Below are positions 51,744-60,116 of a stretch of 64,000 nt of DNA, piece after piece; position 1 is the first letter of the stretch; every line of letters begins with the position of its first letter. The stretch spans positions 45,608 to 109,607 of the forward strand of contig NZ_WKKE01000021.1 in assembly GCF_009674775.1 (NCBI RefSeq), written 5' to 3'. This DNA comes from Flavobacterium sp. LC2016-23 (GTDB taxonomy: Bacteria > Bacteroidota > Bacteroidia > Flavobacteriales > Flavobacteriaceae). The position numbers and the translations under genes were made by a program. Below the pieces are notes generated by a model. It did not search any database and was not told where the DNA came from. It worked only from the letters and a program-made list of their open reading frames with translations.

Positions 51744-51978
51744 ATTTAGCTTTCAGACGCTGTTCTACTTCTTCCCAGGAACTCGTTTCATTTTCTCCTG
51801 AAATATATTTTTCTCTTTCTTCCGCTACTAAACTGTAGTGGGAATCAGAAATAACCGATTTCTCTTCATCCTGATTTATAGCATCAAAAAAACTTTCTAA
51901 AATTTCCAATTTAGAATCATCTTCAATGAATTTTCCAAAATCTTTAATAAGTTTACGTCTTAGTTCTTTAGTTTCCAT
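51733..51978 (-). CDS. antitoxin of the addiction-module component type
   Basis: An 81-residue acidic protein. Its C-terminal third, EREKYISGENETSSWEEVEQRLKAKY, fits the short addiction-module component family whose members end in a SWEEVxxRL helix that wraps the toxin. The N-terminal part is helical and may form the dimer. No classical DNA-binding HTH is clear. It overlaps the toxin gene by 11 bp and is the first gene of the pair. Both are flanked by direct repeats. Confidence 0.8.
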   Translation of the reverse strand: METKELRRKLIKDFGKFIEDDSKLEILESFFDAINQDEEKSVISDSHYSLVAEEREKYISGENETSSWEEVEQRLKAKYDL

Positions 51979-52031
51979 TTGGTGCTATTTGATTCAAATT
52001 TAAGCTATTTTGGTGTTGAATAATGTTAATA

Positions 52032-52508
52032 TTTTTGCGTGAAATTTAAGTTACAGGTTTTACCGCAAAGAGCGCTATGAAGTTTACGCAGAGTTCGCCA
52101 TGTTTTTGTTTTTTAATCTCGCAGATTTAGCAGATCAAGCAGATTTTTGTTATTTGCAAAGTATAGTTTTATTGGCTTCTTCTACATCTGACGATTCATG
52201 AAAAACCTGTGATCTTTTGCCTCTCTGTACCTTTGGGCCTAAAAAATCAGCAAAACAGGAAGGTGTAAAGTTTTTCGAAAACTTAAGATTGAATAGCGTC
52301 CAGCTTTAGCCGGATGGAAAATATAGTAAATTTAAAGGGGCTTTAGCCGAATCTACATCATTTGGCTAAAGCCCTTTTCTATCTAAATTGTATACCTCCA
52401 GCTAAAGCTGGAGGCTATTCAAAAAACTTTGAACCTTTGCACCTATGAACCTTTGCCGCTAAAAACTTAGCCCCTCAGAATCTCAGAACCTCAGCCCCTT
52501 AAAAAATA
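52032..52508. repeat. roughly 480-bp direct repeat, copy B (next to toxin-antitoxin pair)
   Basis: The second copy of the repeat at 51052-51453. It carries an insertion of about 75 bp containing ggctttagccgaatctac and its inverted partner tttggctaaagcc. The end abuts the stop codon of the Lrp gene, just as copy A abuts the toxin stop. The region 51979-52031 before it is short and holds nothing else. Confidence 0.85.
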
Positions 52509-52954
52509 ACCGTCGAATTCTTCACTTCACTAATCATAAACATACTTTGTGTACTGCCAATGTGTTGTAAACTTGTAAGTTTCGTTACCAGAAATTCACG
52601 GTAAGCTTCCATGTCTTTTACAAGTACTTTAAGAATATAATCGTAATCTCCGCTTACGTGATGGCATTCCAGGACTTCATTGAGCTGAATAACTTCGCTT
52701 TCGAATTTGGTCAGAAACTCTTTGGTATGCTGGATCAATTTTAAGTGGCAGAAAACGACAAAGCCTTTGTCAATTTTAGTTTTATCTACTAATGCCACGT
52801 AGTTCTTGATAATTCCTTCGCGTTCCAGCTTTTTGATGCGTTCATAAACTGCCGTTACCGAGAGATTGAGTTTTAAGGACAATTCCTTCGTTGTCTTTTT
52901 ACTGTCGGTTTGTAATAGAACAAGGAGTTTTTTATCGGTGGCGTCTAAAGTCAT
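52499..52954 (-). CDS. Lrp/AsnC-family transcriptional regulator
   Basis: A 151-residue Lrp-type regulator. The N-terminal HTH (LDATDKKLLVLLQTDSKKTT, LSVTAVYERIKKLEREGII) is followed by the RAM ligand-binding domain (about 70-150; VFCHLKLIQH, CHHVSGDYDYILKVLVKD). The frame extends to 53005, but MTLDATDKKLL at 52954 is the standard start. It faces a Cys/Met-metabolism PLP enzyme across a 355-bp region, so that enzyme is its likely target, with an amino acid as effector. This is inferred from the arrangement. Confidence 0.92.
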   Translation of the reverse strand: MTLDATDKKLLVLLQTDSKKTTKELSLKLNLSVTAVYERIKKLEREGIIKNYVALVDKTKIDKGFVVFCHLKLIQHTKEFLTKFESEVIQLNEVLECHHVSGDYDYILKVLVKDMEAYREFLVTKLTSLQHIGSTQSMFMISEVKNSTVIF

Positions 52955-53134
52955 TTTGCTGGTTTTAGGAAATGAAAGAAAATCTATTGATTTGGGCTTT
53001 ACCAATCAAATTTAGATAAATATTCTTAATTAAATATCAATTATAGTTTTAAAATCTAATTAGAAGACACATGGTTGATTAATTTTCTGATAAACTGTTA
53101 TTTTGAACAGGATTTCTTTTGAAAACAAGAGCCC

Positions 53135-53205
53135 TAGCCCTGATGGAAGCGGCATCCTTTTGTGGCGGGGTTCGCCATAAAAGATATAGCGGACAGCAGG
53201 AAATA
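53135..53205 (+). other. conserved hairpin element TAGCCC, copy 2
   Basis: It reads TAGCCCTGATGGAAGCGGC, ATCCTTTTGTGGCG, GGGTT, CGCCATAAAAGATATAGCG and GACAGCAGG. A 12-bp stem (CCTTTTGTGGCG with CGCCATAAAAGA, including a G-U pair) forms the hairpin. The flanks match copy 1 at 27677-27748 (TAGCCCyGATrGA, CGGyATCCT, then AGATAwAGGCG or AGCGrAmAGC), while the hairpin sequences are unrelated. Confidence 0.5.
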
Positions 53206-53214
53206 GCTTCTTAG

Positions 53215-53232
53215 CCTTCGACTTCGCTCAGG
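53215..53232 (+). repeat. short dispersed motif CCTTCGACTTCGCTCAGG
   Basis: Third copy of the motif seen at 21112-21130 (inverted) and 33167-33184. Only one position differs between this and the 33-kb copy. Confidence 0.6.
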
Positions 53233-53309
53233 ACGGCAATTTCAAAAACAAAATTCCAAATTCCAATGTCATTACAAAAAACAATAAAATAGCAACTCAA
53301 AAAACCACT

Positions 53310-54512
53310 ATGAAAAACTTCAACCCAGCAGACAAGATTCAGGATTTACAATATTTTGGTGAATTTGGCGGTGTAAACCCGTCGATTTCAGATTCATCGA
53401 CTTATACTTTTCTTTCTGCTAAAACCATGTTTGATACTTTTGAAGGCAACATGGAAGGCTGTTACCTGTATTCACGCCATTCGTCACCCAGTAATTTATA
53501 CCTCGACCAGGCTTTGGCGGCTATGGAAGGAACCGAAACGGCAAATGTTTCAGCCTCGGGAATGGGCGCGATTACACCTACCCTACTGCAGTTGTGCGGT
53601 GCCGGGGACCATATTGTTTCGAGCAGAACCATTTACGGCGGAACGTATGCTTTTCTTAAAAATTTTACGCCTCGTTTTGGCATTGAAACCAGTTTTGTAG
53701 ACATTACCAAATTAGATGTTGTAGAAGCTGCCATTACGCCCAACACAAAAGTCCTGTATTGCGAAACGGTCAGTAATCCGTTATTGGAAGTGGCGGATAT
53801 TGCCGGTCTGGCTAAAATTGCAAAAAAACATAATCTGAAATTGGTGGTTGACAATACGTTTTCGCCTTTATCGGTTTCTCCTGCAAAACTGGGCGCTGAT
53901 ATTGTGATTCATAGTCTGACCAAATACATCAACGGAAGCAGCGATACGGTGGGCGGTGTGACCTGCGCTTCTAAAGAGTTTATCAATTCCTTAAAAAATG
54001 TAAACAGCGGGGCGAGCATGCTTTTAGGGCCTACTATGGACAGTTTACGTTCTGCTAGTGTGATGAAAAATCTTCGTACACTTCACATTCGTATAAAACA
54101 ACACAGCCATAATGCTCATTTCCTGGCCGATCAATTTGAAGCCGATGGTTTAAAAACAGTTTACCCTGGACTAAAAAGCCATCCGAGTCATGAATTGTAC
54201 AAAACGATGATTAATCCGGAATATGGTTTTGGAGGTATGATGACCATTGATGTGGGCACTCTTGATAAAGCCAACGAACTGATGGAACTAATGCAGGCCA
54301 GAAATCTTGGCTACCTGGCGGTGAGTTTAGGTTTCTACAAAACGTTGTTCAGCGCACCGGGAACTTCAACGTCCAGTGAGATTCCACTTGAAGAACAAGC
54401 AGCAATGGGACTGACCGATGGTTTGATTCGTTTTTCTATTGGGCTGGATAATGATATCCAGCGTACTTACGAGATGATGAAGGCTTGTATGGTAGAGCTT
54501 GGGATTTTGTAA
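53310..54512 (+). CDS. Cys/Met-metabolism PLP enzyme (cystathionine gamma-synthase/lyase superfamily)
   Basis: A 400-residue enzyme of the trans-sulfuration family. It has ANVSASGMGAITPTLLQLC, VLYCETVSNPLLEVADI, VVDNTFSPL for the pyridine aspartate, and HSLTKYINGSSD with the Schiff-base lysine Lys205. It is often annotated as methionine gamma-lyase, but the cysteine of the YGCT motif of classical lyases is Gly111 here (IYGGTYAFL). Function may therefore be lyase, synthase or sulfhydrylase. It is divergent from an Lrp regulator, which fits control by an amino acid. A strong terminator follows. Confidence 0.8.
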   Translation: MKNFNPADKIQDLQYFGEFGGVNPSISDSSTYTFLSAKTMFDTFEGNMEGCYLYSRHSSPSNLYLDQALAAMEGTETANVSASGMGAITPTLLQLCGAGDHIVSSRTIYGGTYAFLKNFTPRFGIETSFVDITKLDVVEAAITPNTKVLYCETVSNPLLEVADIAGLAKIAKKHNLKLVVDNTFSPLSVSPAKLGADIVIHSLTKYINGSSDTVGGVTCASKEFINSLKNVNSGASMLLGPTMDSLRSASVMKNLRTLHIRIKQHSHNAHFLADQFEADGLKTVYPGLKSHPSHELYKTMINPEYGFGGMMTIDVGTLDKANELMELMQARNLGYLAVSLGFYKTLFSAPGTSTSSEIPLEEQAAMGLTDGLIRFSIGLDNDIQRTYEMMKACMVELGIL

Positions 54513-54678
54513 TGCTATTTCACAAAGATTCACAAGAGATTTCACAGAGGTTCACTAAAGTTTTTATTCTAAAAAAGAAACACAAAGTTTTTTTTACGCA
54601 GATTTATAGCCGATTTTCTTTTTGAGTTTATTAAATGAATCAAAATCCTATTCAATCCTATAACTCTGTTTCAAAATA

Positions 54679-54714
54679 AGAAAGCCGTTCCGAATAATTC
54701 CGGAACGGCTTTCT
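54679..54714. terminator. bidirectional terminator
   Basis: AGAAAGCCGTTCCG (54679-54692) and CGGAACGGCTTTCT (54701-54714) form a perfect 14-bp stem with an 8-base loop. It serves the PLP enzyme gene on the plus strand and the DUF695 gene on the minus strand. Confidence 0.88.
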
Positions 54715-54719
54715 ATTAT

Positions 54720-55805
54720 TTAGTTTTGTTCGTAATGCCTAAACGATTGCCAATACTTGTCTTTATAGATGTCATAGCTAATTTCAAAAGTCTGGCTGTA
54801 CTTTTTGATGATCGCGTCTAAAACCTTTGGTGGTTTTCTAAATTCTTTACAGGCAAAAAAGATCTCTCTTTTTCCGTTGGCTGTTTCTCTTCCAATATTT
54901 AAATAACCTTCTAAATCTTTTAGGTCAGCACTTATTTCGTCTTCAATTTCATCCAATATTTTATAAGTTTCTTCATCAGGCATTCCATTAGTATTACTTC
55001 CATCAAACGGAATAGTAATAATAACTACCCATGGATGCGATGCCTTTTTATCCCATGCTAAAAGAGATGTGTTCACAACAGCCAAGAGAACACCTTCTTC
55101 TTTTGTATTTCCCTCAAAGCCTGAATAATTATCATCTTCAGTATTGTGCCTGATTCCTTCATATTTCTCCACAAACTCTTTTTCTCTCCAGATTAAATAA
55201 TCCTTTAATTTTTCTATTGGAATCAATTCTTCAGAAATTCCCTCATTTCCGGACACTTTCATATTATCTATTAAGGTCACGGACTGCAATTCACCTAAAT
55301 AATTATCCAGGAAAATATAAACTCCTTTAGTTATTAACTGCTTCTTATCTTCTGTAAAATGATCATAAACGATCGTCAGATCAATTTCATCCGGATAGTC
55401 TTTATTTATCGTAGGATAAAATTTTAAATTATCAGCATTGAGTTCAATATTTTCAAACTTTATTCCAAAATTTTTTGCAGGTTTAAGTGCAGTGAATTTC
55501 CAACCTTCAATTCTTGGTGCAGCATTTACTAACTCTTCTATTATATAAATATTCTTAATCACTCCGTCGGGCGTTAAAACTAATTCAGCTATTTGATCGT
55601 CAATCATTCCTGCCAAAAAATAAATCTCAGGGTGAATTTCTGCCAATTTTGGCCCCAACTTATCAAAGAAACCCTTTGGGATGTTTTCTCCCCTTTGAAC
55701 AACATTAAAAAACTCTTTTTCATTTTTCAGAAACCAATTCCAAAAATCGCTATACGACCCTACTGAAGATTGTTTTTTGCCCAGTATATTACCAAAAAAA
55801 CTCAT
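54720..55805 (-). CDS. DUF695-domain protein
   Basis: A 361-residue cytosolic protein. The C-terminal 120 residues match DUF695: PWVVIITIPFDGSNTNGMPD, ILDEIEDEISADL, GRETANGKREIFFACKEFR and KYWQSFRHYEQN at the end. The N-terminal part (1-200) holds a helical start (FWNWFLKNEKEFFNVVQRG) and a separate mixed domain, a combination often seen in Bacteroidota. Function is unknown. It is a single gene between two terminators. Confidence 0.75.
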   Translation of the reverse strand: MSFFGNILGKKQSSVGSYSDFWNWFLKNEKEFFNVVQRGENIPKGFFDKLGPKLAEIHPEIYFLAGMIDDQIAELVLTPDGVIKNIYIIEELVNAAPRIEGWKFTALKPAKNFGIKFENIELNADNLKFYPTINKDYPDEIDLTIVYDHFTEDKKQLITKGVYIFLDNYLGELQSVTLIDNMKVSGNEGISEELIPIEKLKDYLIWREKEFVEKYEGIRHNTEDDNYSGFEGNTKEEGVLLAVVNTSLLAWDKKASHPWVVIITIPFDGSNTNGMPDEETYKILDEIEDEISADLKDLEGYLNIGRETANGKREIFFACKEFRKPPKVLDAIIKKYSQTFEISYDIYKDKYWQSFRHYEQN

Positions 55806-55890
55806 GTATTAAAAAATTAAATTAAAATTCTATACGACAAAAATAAGAAAAAACCTTCAATTACTACATAGGTATTTTATAAAAAACAAA

Positions 55891-55921
55891 AAAGCCGTTC
55901 TGATCTACTCAAAACGGCTTT
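55891..55921 (-). terminator. terminator of the APC permease gene
   Basis: AAAGCCGTT (55891-55899) and AACGGCTTT (55913-55921) form a 9-bp stem. The A run on the left gives a U run on the minus strand. Confidence 0.8.
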
Positions 55922-55940
55922 CCTGTATAACTTTTAACTT

Positions 55941-57884
55941 TTAACTCCCAGCTTCTTCAATAAAATTCAGCTTACTGTTTTTCCTGCTGAAGCCAAAGTA
56001 AATACAAAGACCGATAAGCAGCCAGACCGTAAAGTAAATCCAGTTCCAGACACTTAATTCAGCCATCATATACAAACAGCAGATTAAGCCCAAAAGCGGA
56101 ATCAATGATAATTTTTGTCTAAAAGCCCAAACGGTTAATCCCACCAGAACAAATAAGAAAATCCACATTGGAATTTTGTGTTTGAATAAGCTGAATCCGC
56201 TTTCGTATTTTAACGAATCGTCTATTGGCAGCCCTTTTACTACCTCAGCATATTTGGTATCGTCAGACTGATACTGTGCTAACAGATGTTCTAAATCTGA
56301 TGTTTCAGAAGTCTTATTTTGAACATCTATACTTTTTAAATAACGGAATACTTTTTCAGAATCGTTTTTATCCAGCGAAGTAATGATATCTGCTGAACTA
56401 TTGATTTGAGTTTCATTTGTCACAAAACTCATTGTCGCCTTTTTATTGTATCCGAAAGCAAAAACCAATCCGATGATTAATAAGACGGGCATGATATATT
56501 GTGAATTGACATAAGGCGTTTTGAATTTTCCTCTTGGTATATCGGGTTTGTTTTGTAAAACCAAAACTCCCGCACAAACTAAAACGAAGGCAAACAAAGT
56601 TCCGATACTGCATAAATCGGTTACCATAGTAAGATTTAAAAACAAAGCCGGAACTGCAACCACAAAACCGGTTACGATCGTCGCATAAGACGGCGTTTTA
56701 AATTTCGGATGTACTTTAGAGAAACGTTTTGGCAACAATCCGTCACGACTCATACTCATCCAGATACGCGGCTGTCCCATCTGGAAAACCAGTAAAACAC
56801 TTGCCATGGCAATTACAGCACTTACGGCAATAATTCCGGACATCCATTTCAAATCTAATTTTTCGAACACAAAGGCTAACGGGTCACCAACATTTAATTG
56901 GTTATAACTTACCATTCCGGTCAGTACCAAAGCAATGGCAATATATAAAATAGTACATATGATAATAGCCCACATCATTCCGCGTGGTAAATCTCTTTGC
57001 GGATTTTTACATTCTTCTGCCGTGGTAGAAATAGCATCAAAACCGATATAAGCAAAAAATACGGCTGAAACTCCTTTCAATACTCCACTTACTCCGTTTG
57101 GTGCAAACGGATCCCAATTGGCTGTATCTACATAAAATACCCCCACTGCAATTACCAAAAGTACAATACAAAGTTTCACGACCACCATTACGTTACTGGC
57201 GTTACGCGATTCTTTCATTCCGCGGTAGATCAATGCGGTAATTAAGATAATGATTAGTAAAGCCGGAAGATCGGCTACAAAGTGAAATCTGCCAAACAAT
57301 ACCGGTGAAGTCGTCCAGGCGGTATAAGCCGCTTGTAAAGCGGGCTCTAAATTTGCGAATGCTTTTCCGCTGTGCATTAAGGCTGTTGCGTTATCAAATC
57401 CGTTTGAAGCGGTTAAGTAATCCATCTGAACCCATTGCGGGAGCTGAATGCCTCCACTGGCGAGCAGTCCCGTAAAATAATCACTCCACGATATGGCGAC
57501 GGTTATGTTACCGACCGAATATTCCATAATCAGCGCCCAGCCAATCACCCAGGCTATTATTTCTCCAAAAGCCACATACGAATAGGTATAAGCACTTCCT
57601 GAAACCGGCACCATCGAAGCAAATTCTGCATAAGCAAATGCCGCAAAACTACAGGCAACCGCTGTAAAAAGGAACAAAAAGATTACTGCTGGTCCTCCGT
57701 CGGCACTGGCTTTACCGATTGTACTAAAAATTCCTGCTCCAACAATTGCAGCAATACCAAAAGCAGTTAAATCACGTGCTGTCAGGTGTTTCCCTAACGC
57801 ATTATGACCGTCTGCCTCATTTTTTGCAACTTGCTTCAGGATATCCTGTACGGTTTTTTTTCGAAATAAACTTGAAAATGCCAT
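55941..57884 (-). CDS. amino-acid permease of the APC superfamily (cationic amino-acid transporter type)
   Basis: A 647-residue inner-membrane carrier with about fourteen membrane segments. The start of the APC fold reads LTARDLTAFGIAAIVGAGIF, and the domain continues with AFAYAEFASMVPVSGSAYTY, FFAYIGFDAISTTAEECKNP and RIWMSMSRDGLLPKRF. These motifs are typical of the CAT-like group. A long hydrophilic insert (about 480-560) is unusual. Substrate cannot be stated beyond amino acids. A perfect dyad TTTTGCA-N5-TGCAAAA (57934-57952) lies upstream. Confidence 0.9.
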   Translation of the reverse strand: MAFSSLFRKKTVQDILKQVAKNEADGHNALGKHLTARDLTAFGIAAIVGAGIFSTIGKASADGGPAVIFLFLFTAVACSFAAFAYAEFASMVPVSGSAYTYSYVAFGEIIAWVIGWALIMEYSVGNITVAISWSDYFTGLLASGGIQLPQWVQMDYLTASNGFDNATALMHSGKAFANLEPALQAAYTAWTTSPVLFGRFHFVADLPALLIIILITALIYRGMKESRNASNVMVVVKLCIVLLVIAVGVFYVDTANWDPFAPNGVSGVLKGVSAVFFAYIGFDAISTTAEECKNPQRDLPRGMMWAIIICTILYIAIALVLTGMVSYNQLNVGDPLAFVFEKLDLKWMSGIIAVSAVIAMASVLLVFQMGQPRIWMSMSRDGLLPKRFSKVHPKFKTPSYATIVTGFVVAVPALFLNLTMVTDLCSIGTLFAFVLVCAGVLVLQNKPDIPRGKFKTPYVNSQYIMPVLLIIGLVFAFGYNKKATMSFVTNETQINSSADIITSLDKNDSEKVFRYLKSIDVQNKTSETSDLEHLLAQYQSDDTKYAEVVKGLPIDDSLKYESGFSLFKHKIPMWIFLFVLVGLTVWAFRQKLSLIPLLGLICCLYMMAELSVWNWIYFTVWLLIGLCIYFGFSRKNSKLNFIEEAGS

Positions 57885-58340
57885 ATGTAGTTTTGCTTTT
57901 ATAAATTAATATATTTAAGTCTTTGTGGTTTTATTTTGCAAATAATGCAAAAATTATCCTGATTTCAAATATATAAAACGATTTTGTTTTATTGTAAATT
58001 ATTTTTACCGGAACATTATAAAACGTAAAGTTTTTTATATTACGACCCGAGCGAATTTAATAGGCGAAGCAATTTTCTCGAATTATTTTTTCTGTCCCTT
58101 TTTTGGCACGCGATTTTTACAGATTAAAACGGTCTGCCTGTTTTTTGCCACTGATTAAAAGATTTGTGCTGATTTTTTGCTGCCATACTTCTACCAAGTA
58201 TCACCAATTATTTTTTGATGCTCTCGATAGCTAAAGGCAGCGGCCAAACTTTTTCAGCACAATTCATTTTTAATTAAATATTAATCAGCATTTTACAAAA
58301 ATAGTTTACTAAATTAGTATTTAATCTAAAGGTAAGTTTT
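57885..58340. other. 456-bp divergent gap between permease and oxidoreductase
   Basis: It contains the dyad TTTTGCA-N5-TGCAAAA at 57934-57952, a candidate operator near the permease promoter, and an isolated partial copy of the 209-bp unit start (acccgagcgaatttaatagg, 58045-58074). The rest, 58080-58260, is degenerate repeat of the gccactgatt type. No gene is seen. Confidence 0.5.
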
Positions 58341-59498
58341 ATGGGAAAAATTTCAAGACGTACATTTGTAAATAAATTTGGAATGGGAGTTGGCGCTTCA
58401 GTCATTATTTCAACACTTCCCTCGTTCTTAGCCGCACCGGAAAAGAATAAAGATCCCTATACCGGAAAAAAATTAAATGTTGCGCTTTGCGGTTTGGGAA
58501 TTTATGCCTTAAAGTTAGCAGAAGGAATACAGGTATCTGAATACTGCACTCTTGCAGGAATAGTTACAGGAACACCATCAAAAGCAGCTAAATGGAAAGC
58601 GCAATATAATATACCTGAAAAAAACATATACAATTACCAGAATTTCGATGAAATTATAAAAAATAAGGACATTGACTTAGTATATGTTGTGCTGCCGAAT
58701 AGCCTGCACAAAGATTTTGTGATCCGTGCTGCAAAAGCTGGCAAACATGTTATTACTGAAAAACCTATGGCCGTTTCTGCGCAGGATTGCGAGGAGATGA
58801 TAAAAGCCTGTGCGGATCATAATGTTCAATTGGCAGTCGGCTATCGTTTACATTACGAACCTACTCATTTAGAAATTAAACGATTGGGACAAGAGAAAGT
58901 CTTTGGGAAAATCCGTTATATAGAAACTTCATTGGGATATAAAACATACGACACGCTTGATACCAAAACAATTGTTGACAAAAACAGTCCCACACAATGG
59001 AGACTCAACAAGCAATTATCCGGTGGCGGTCCGTTAATGGATTTAGGGATTTATTGTATCCAGGCCAGCCGTTATATTCTGGGGGAAGAGCCTGTTGCTG
59101 TTACTGCTCAGTTTGGTACTGTAAATAATAAAGACAGATTTTCAGAGACTGAGGAGAGTATCTCCTGGCAGATGGAATTTCCGAGTGGCGCAATGGCCAA
59201 CTGTAATACTTCCTGTGGGTATAATATTGACCGGATTTACGCTACTGCCGATGAGGGTTCATTTGAATTAAGTCCTTCATTGAGTTATGGCCCATATGAG
59301 GGAAAATCATCTAACGGCCCTTTAAAATTCGCTGCTATCAATCAACAGCAAACGCAAATGGATGAAATTGCCAAGTTACTCTTAGAAAATAAGAAACTTC
59401 CCAATCATATTACCGGAGAAGAAGGGCTTAAAGACATTAAAGTTATTAATGCGATCTATAAAGCTGCCGAAACCGGAAAGAAAGTTTTCTTAAAATAA
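58341..59498 (+). CDS. Tat-exported Gfo/Idh/MocA-family oxidoreductase
   Basis: A 385-residue dehydrogenase with a twin-arginine signal (SRRTFVNKFGMG, then the hydrophobic VGASVIISTLPSFLAA). Exported in folded form, it is expected in the periplasm with its cofactor bound, as for glucose-fructose oxidoreductase. The Rossmann fold reads VALCGLGIYALKLAEG, VVLPNSLHKDF gives the turn, and ITEKPMAV supplies the catalytic lysine region. The C-terminal half has GGGPLMDLGIYCIQASRY. It is distinct from the cytosolic relative at 34878. The substrate, probably a sugar, is unknown. Confidence 0.9.
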   Translation: MGKISRRTFVNKFGMGVGASVIISTLPSFLAAPEKNKDPYTGKKLNVALCGLGIYALKLAEGIQVSEYCTLAGIVTGTPSKAAKWKAQYNIPEKNIYNYQNFDEIIKNKDIDLVYVVLPNSLHKDFVIRAAKAGKHVITEKPMAVSAQDCEEMIKACADHNVQLAVGYRLHYEPTHLEIKRLGQEKVFGKIRYIETSLGYKTYDTLDTKTIVDKNSPTQWRLNKQLSGGGPLMDLGIYCIQASRYILGEEPVAVTAQFGTVNNKDRFSETEESISWQMEFPSGAMANCNTSCGYNIDRIYATADEGSFELSPSLSYGPYEGKSSNGPLKFAAINQQQTQMDEIAKLLLENKKLPNHITGEEGLKDIKVINAIYKAAETGKKVFLK

Positions 59499-59552
59499 AA
59501 ACGGCTGATTTTTTTGTTTACCGTTTTTTCTTTGGCGCTATTGCGGGAGTGG

Positions 59553-60116
59553 TTATTTTTTATGCCACGAATTTGCACGAATTATTTTTTGCTACTGATT
59601 AAAAAGATTTACTTTCATTTTAATCTTTTACATCCTGTATCAGGATAGCTATTAGGAATAAAACTCCCGCAGATTTGGCAGATTCAGCTGATAAAAAAGC
59701 CGTGTTAATCTATTTGATCAGTTTATCGGAATAACTATTGGAATGGTTATTTTTTATGCCACAAATGGCACGAATTTGCACGAATTTGCACGAATTATTT
59801 TTGCTACTGATTAAAAAGATTTACTTTCATTTTAATCTTTTACATCCTGTATCAGGATAGCTATTTAGGAATAAAACTCCCGCAGATTTTGCAGATTCAG
59901 CCGATAAAAAATCCGTATTAATCCGTTTGATTCGTTTATCGGGATAACTATTGGGAGTCGTTAAACTTTTTTTTACACGCTGATGGCACGGATTAAACTG
60001 ATCTGCAATGATCTTTTTTTTGCCTTAAATGAAATAGACTCCCGCAGATTTGGCAGATTCAGCTGATAAAAAATCCGTATTAATCCGTTTGACCCGCTTT
60101 ATCCGTGGTCATTATG
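59553..60116. repeat. tandem repeats (about 200 bp, two copies plus a partial third)
   Basis: Copy 1 starts at 59553 and copy 2 at 59747, both beginning ttattttttatgcc. They share gatttactttcattttaatc, catcctgtatcaggatagct and ctcccgcagattt. Copy 2 has an extra 18-bp ggcacgaatttgcacgaa. A partial third copy (about 59961-60116) runs to the stop of the YdiJ-like gene. Ends resemble the gccacgaatt element at 45642. No gene lies in the gap. Confidence 0.8.

Larger units (their letters stand above)
52955..53309. promoter_or_regulatory. divergent regulatory region of the Lrp gene and PLP enzyme gene
   Basis: AT-rich stretches (taaatattcttaattaaata and neighbours, 53015-53060) are plausible Lrp binding DNA, but no consensus is defined. 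The element TAGCCC copy 2 (53135-53205), the motif CCTTCGACTTCGCTCAGG (53215-53232) and an aattccaaattccaa run (53252-53266) fill the rest. Confidence 0.4.

Noticed and set aside
51453..51978. A new type of toxin-antitoxin system
   Set aside because: Both proteins fit known families (RelE/ParE toxin and addiction-module component), so only the flanking repeats are unusual.
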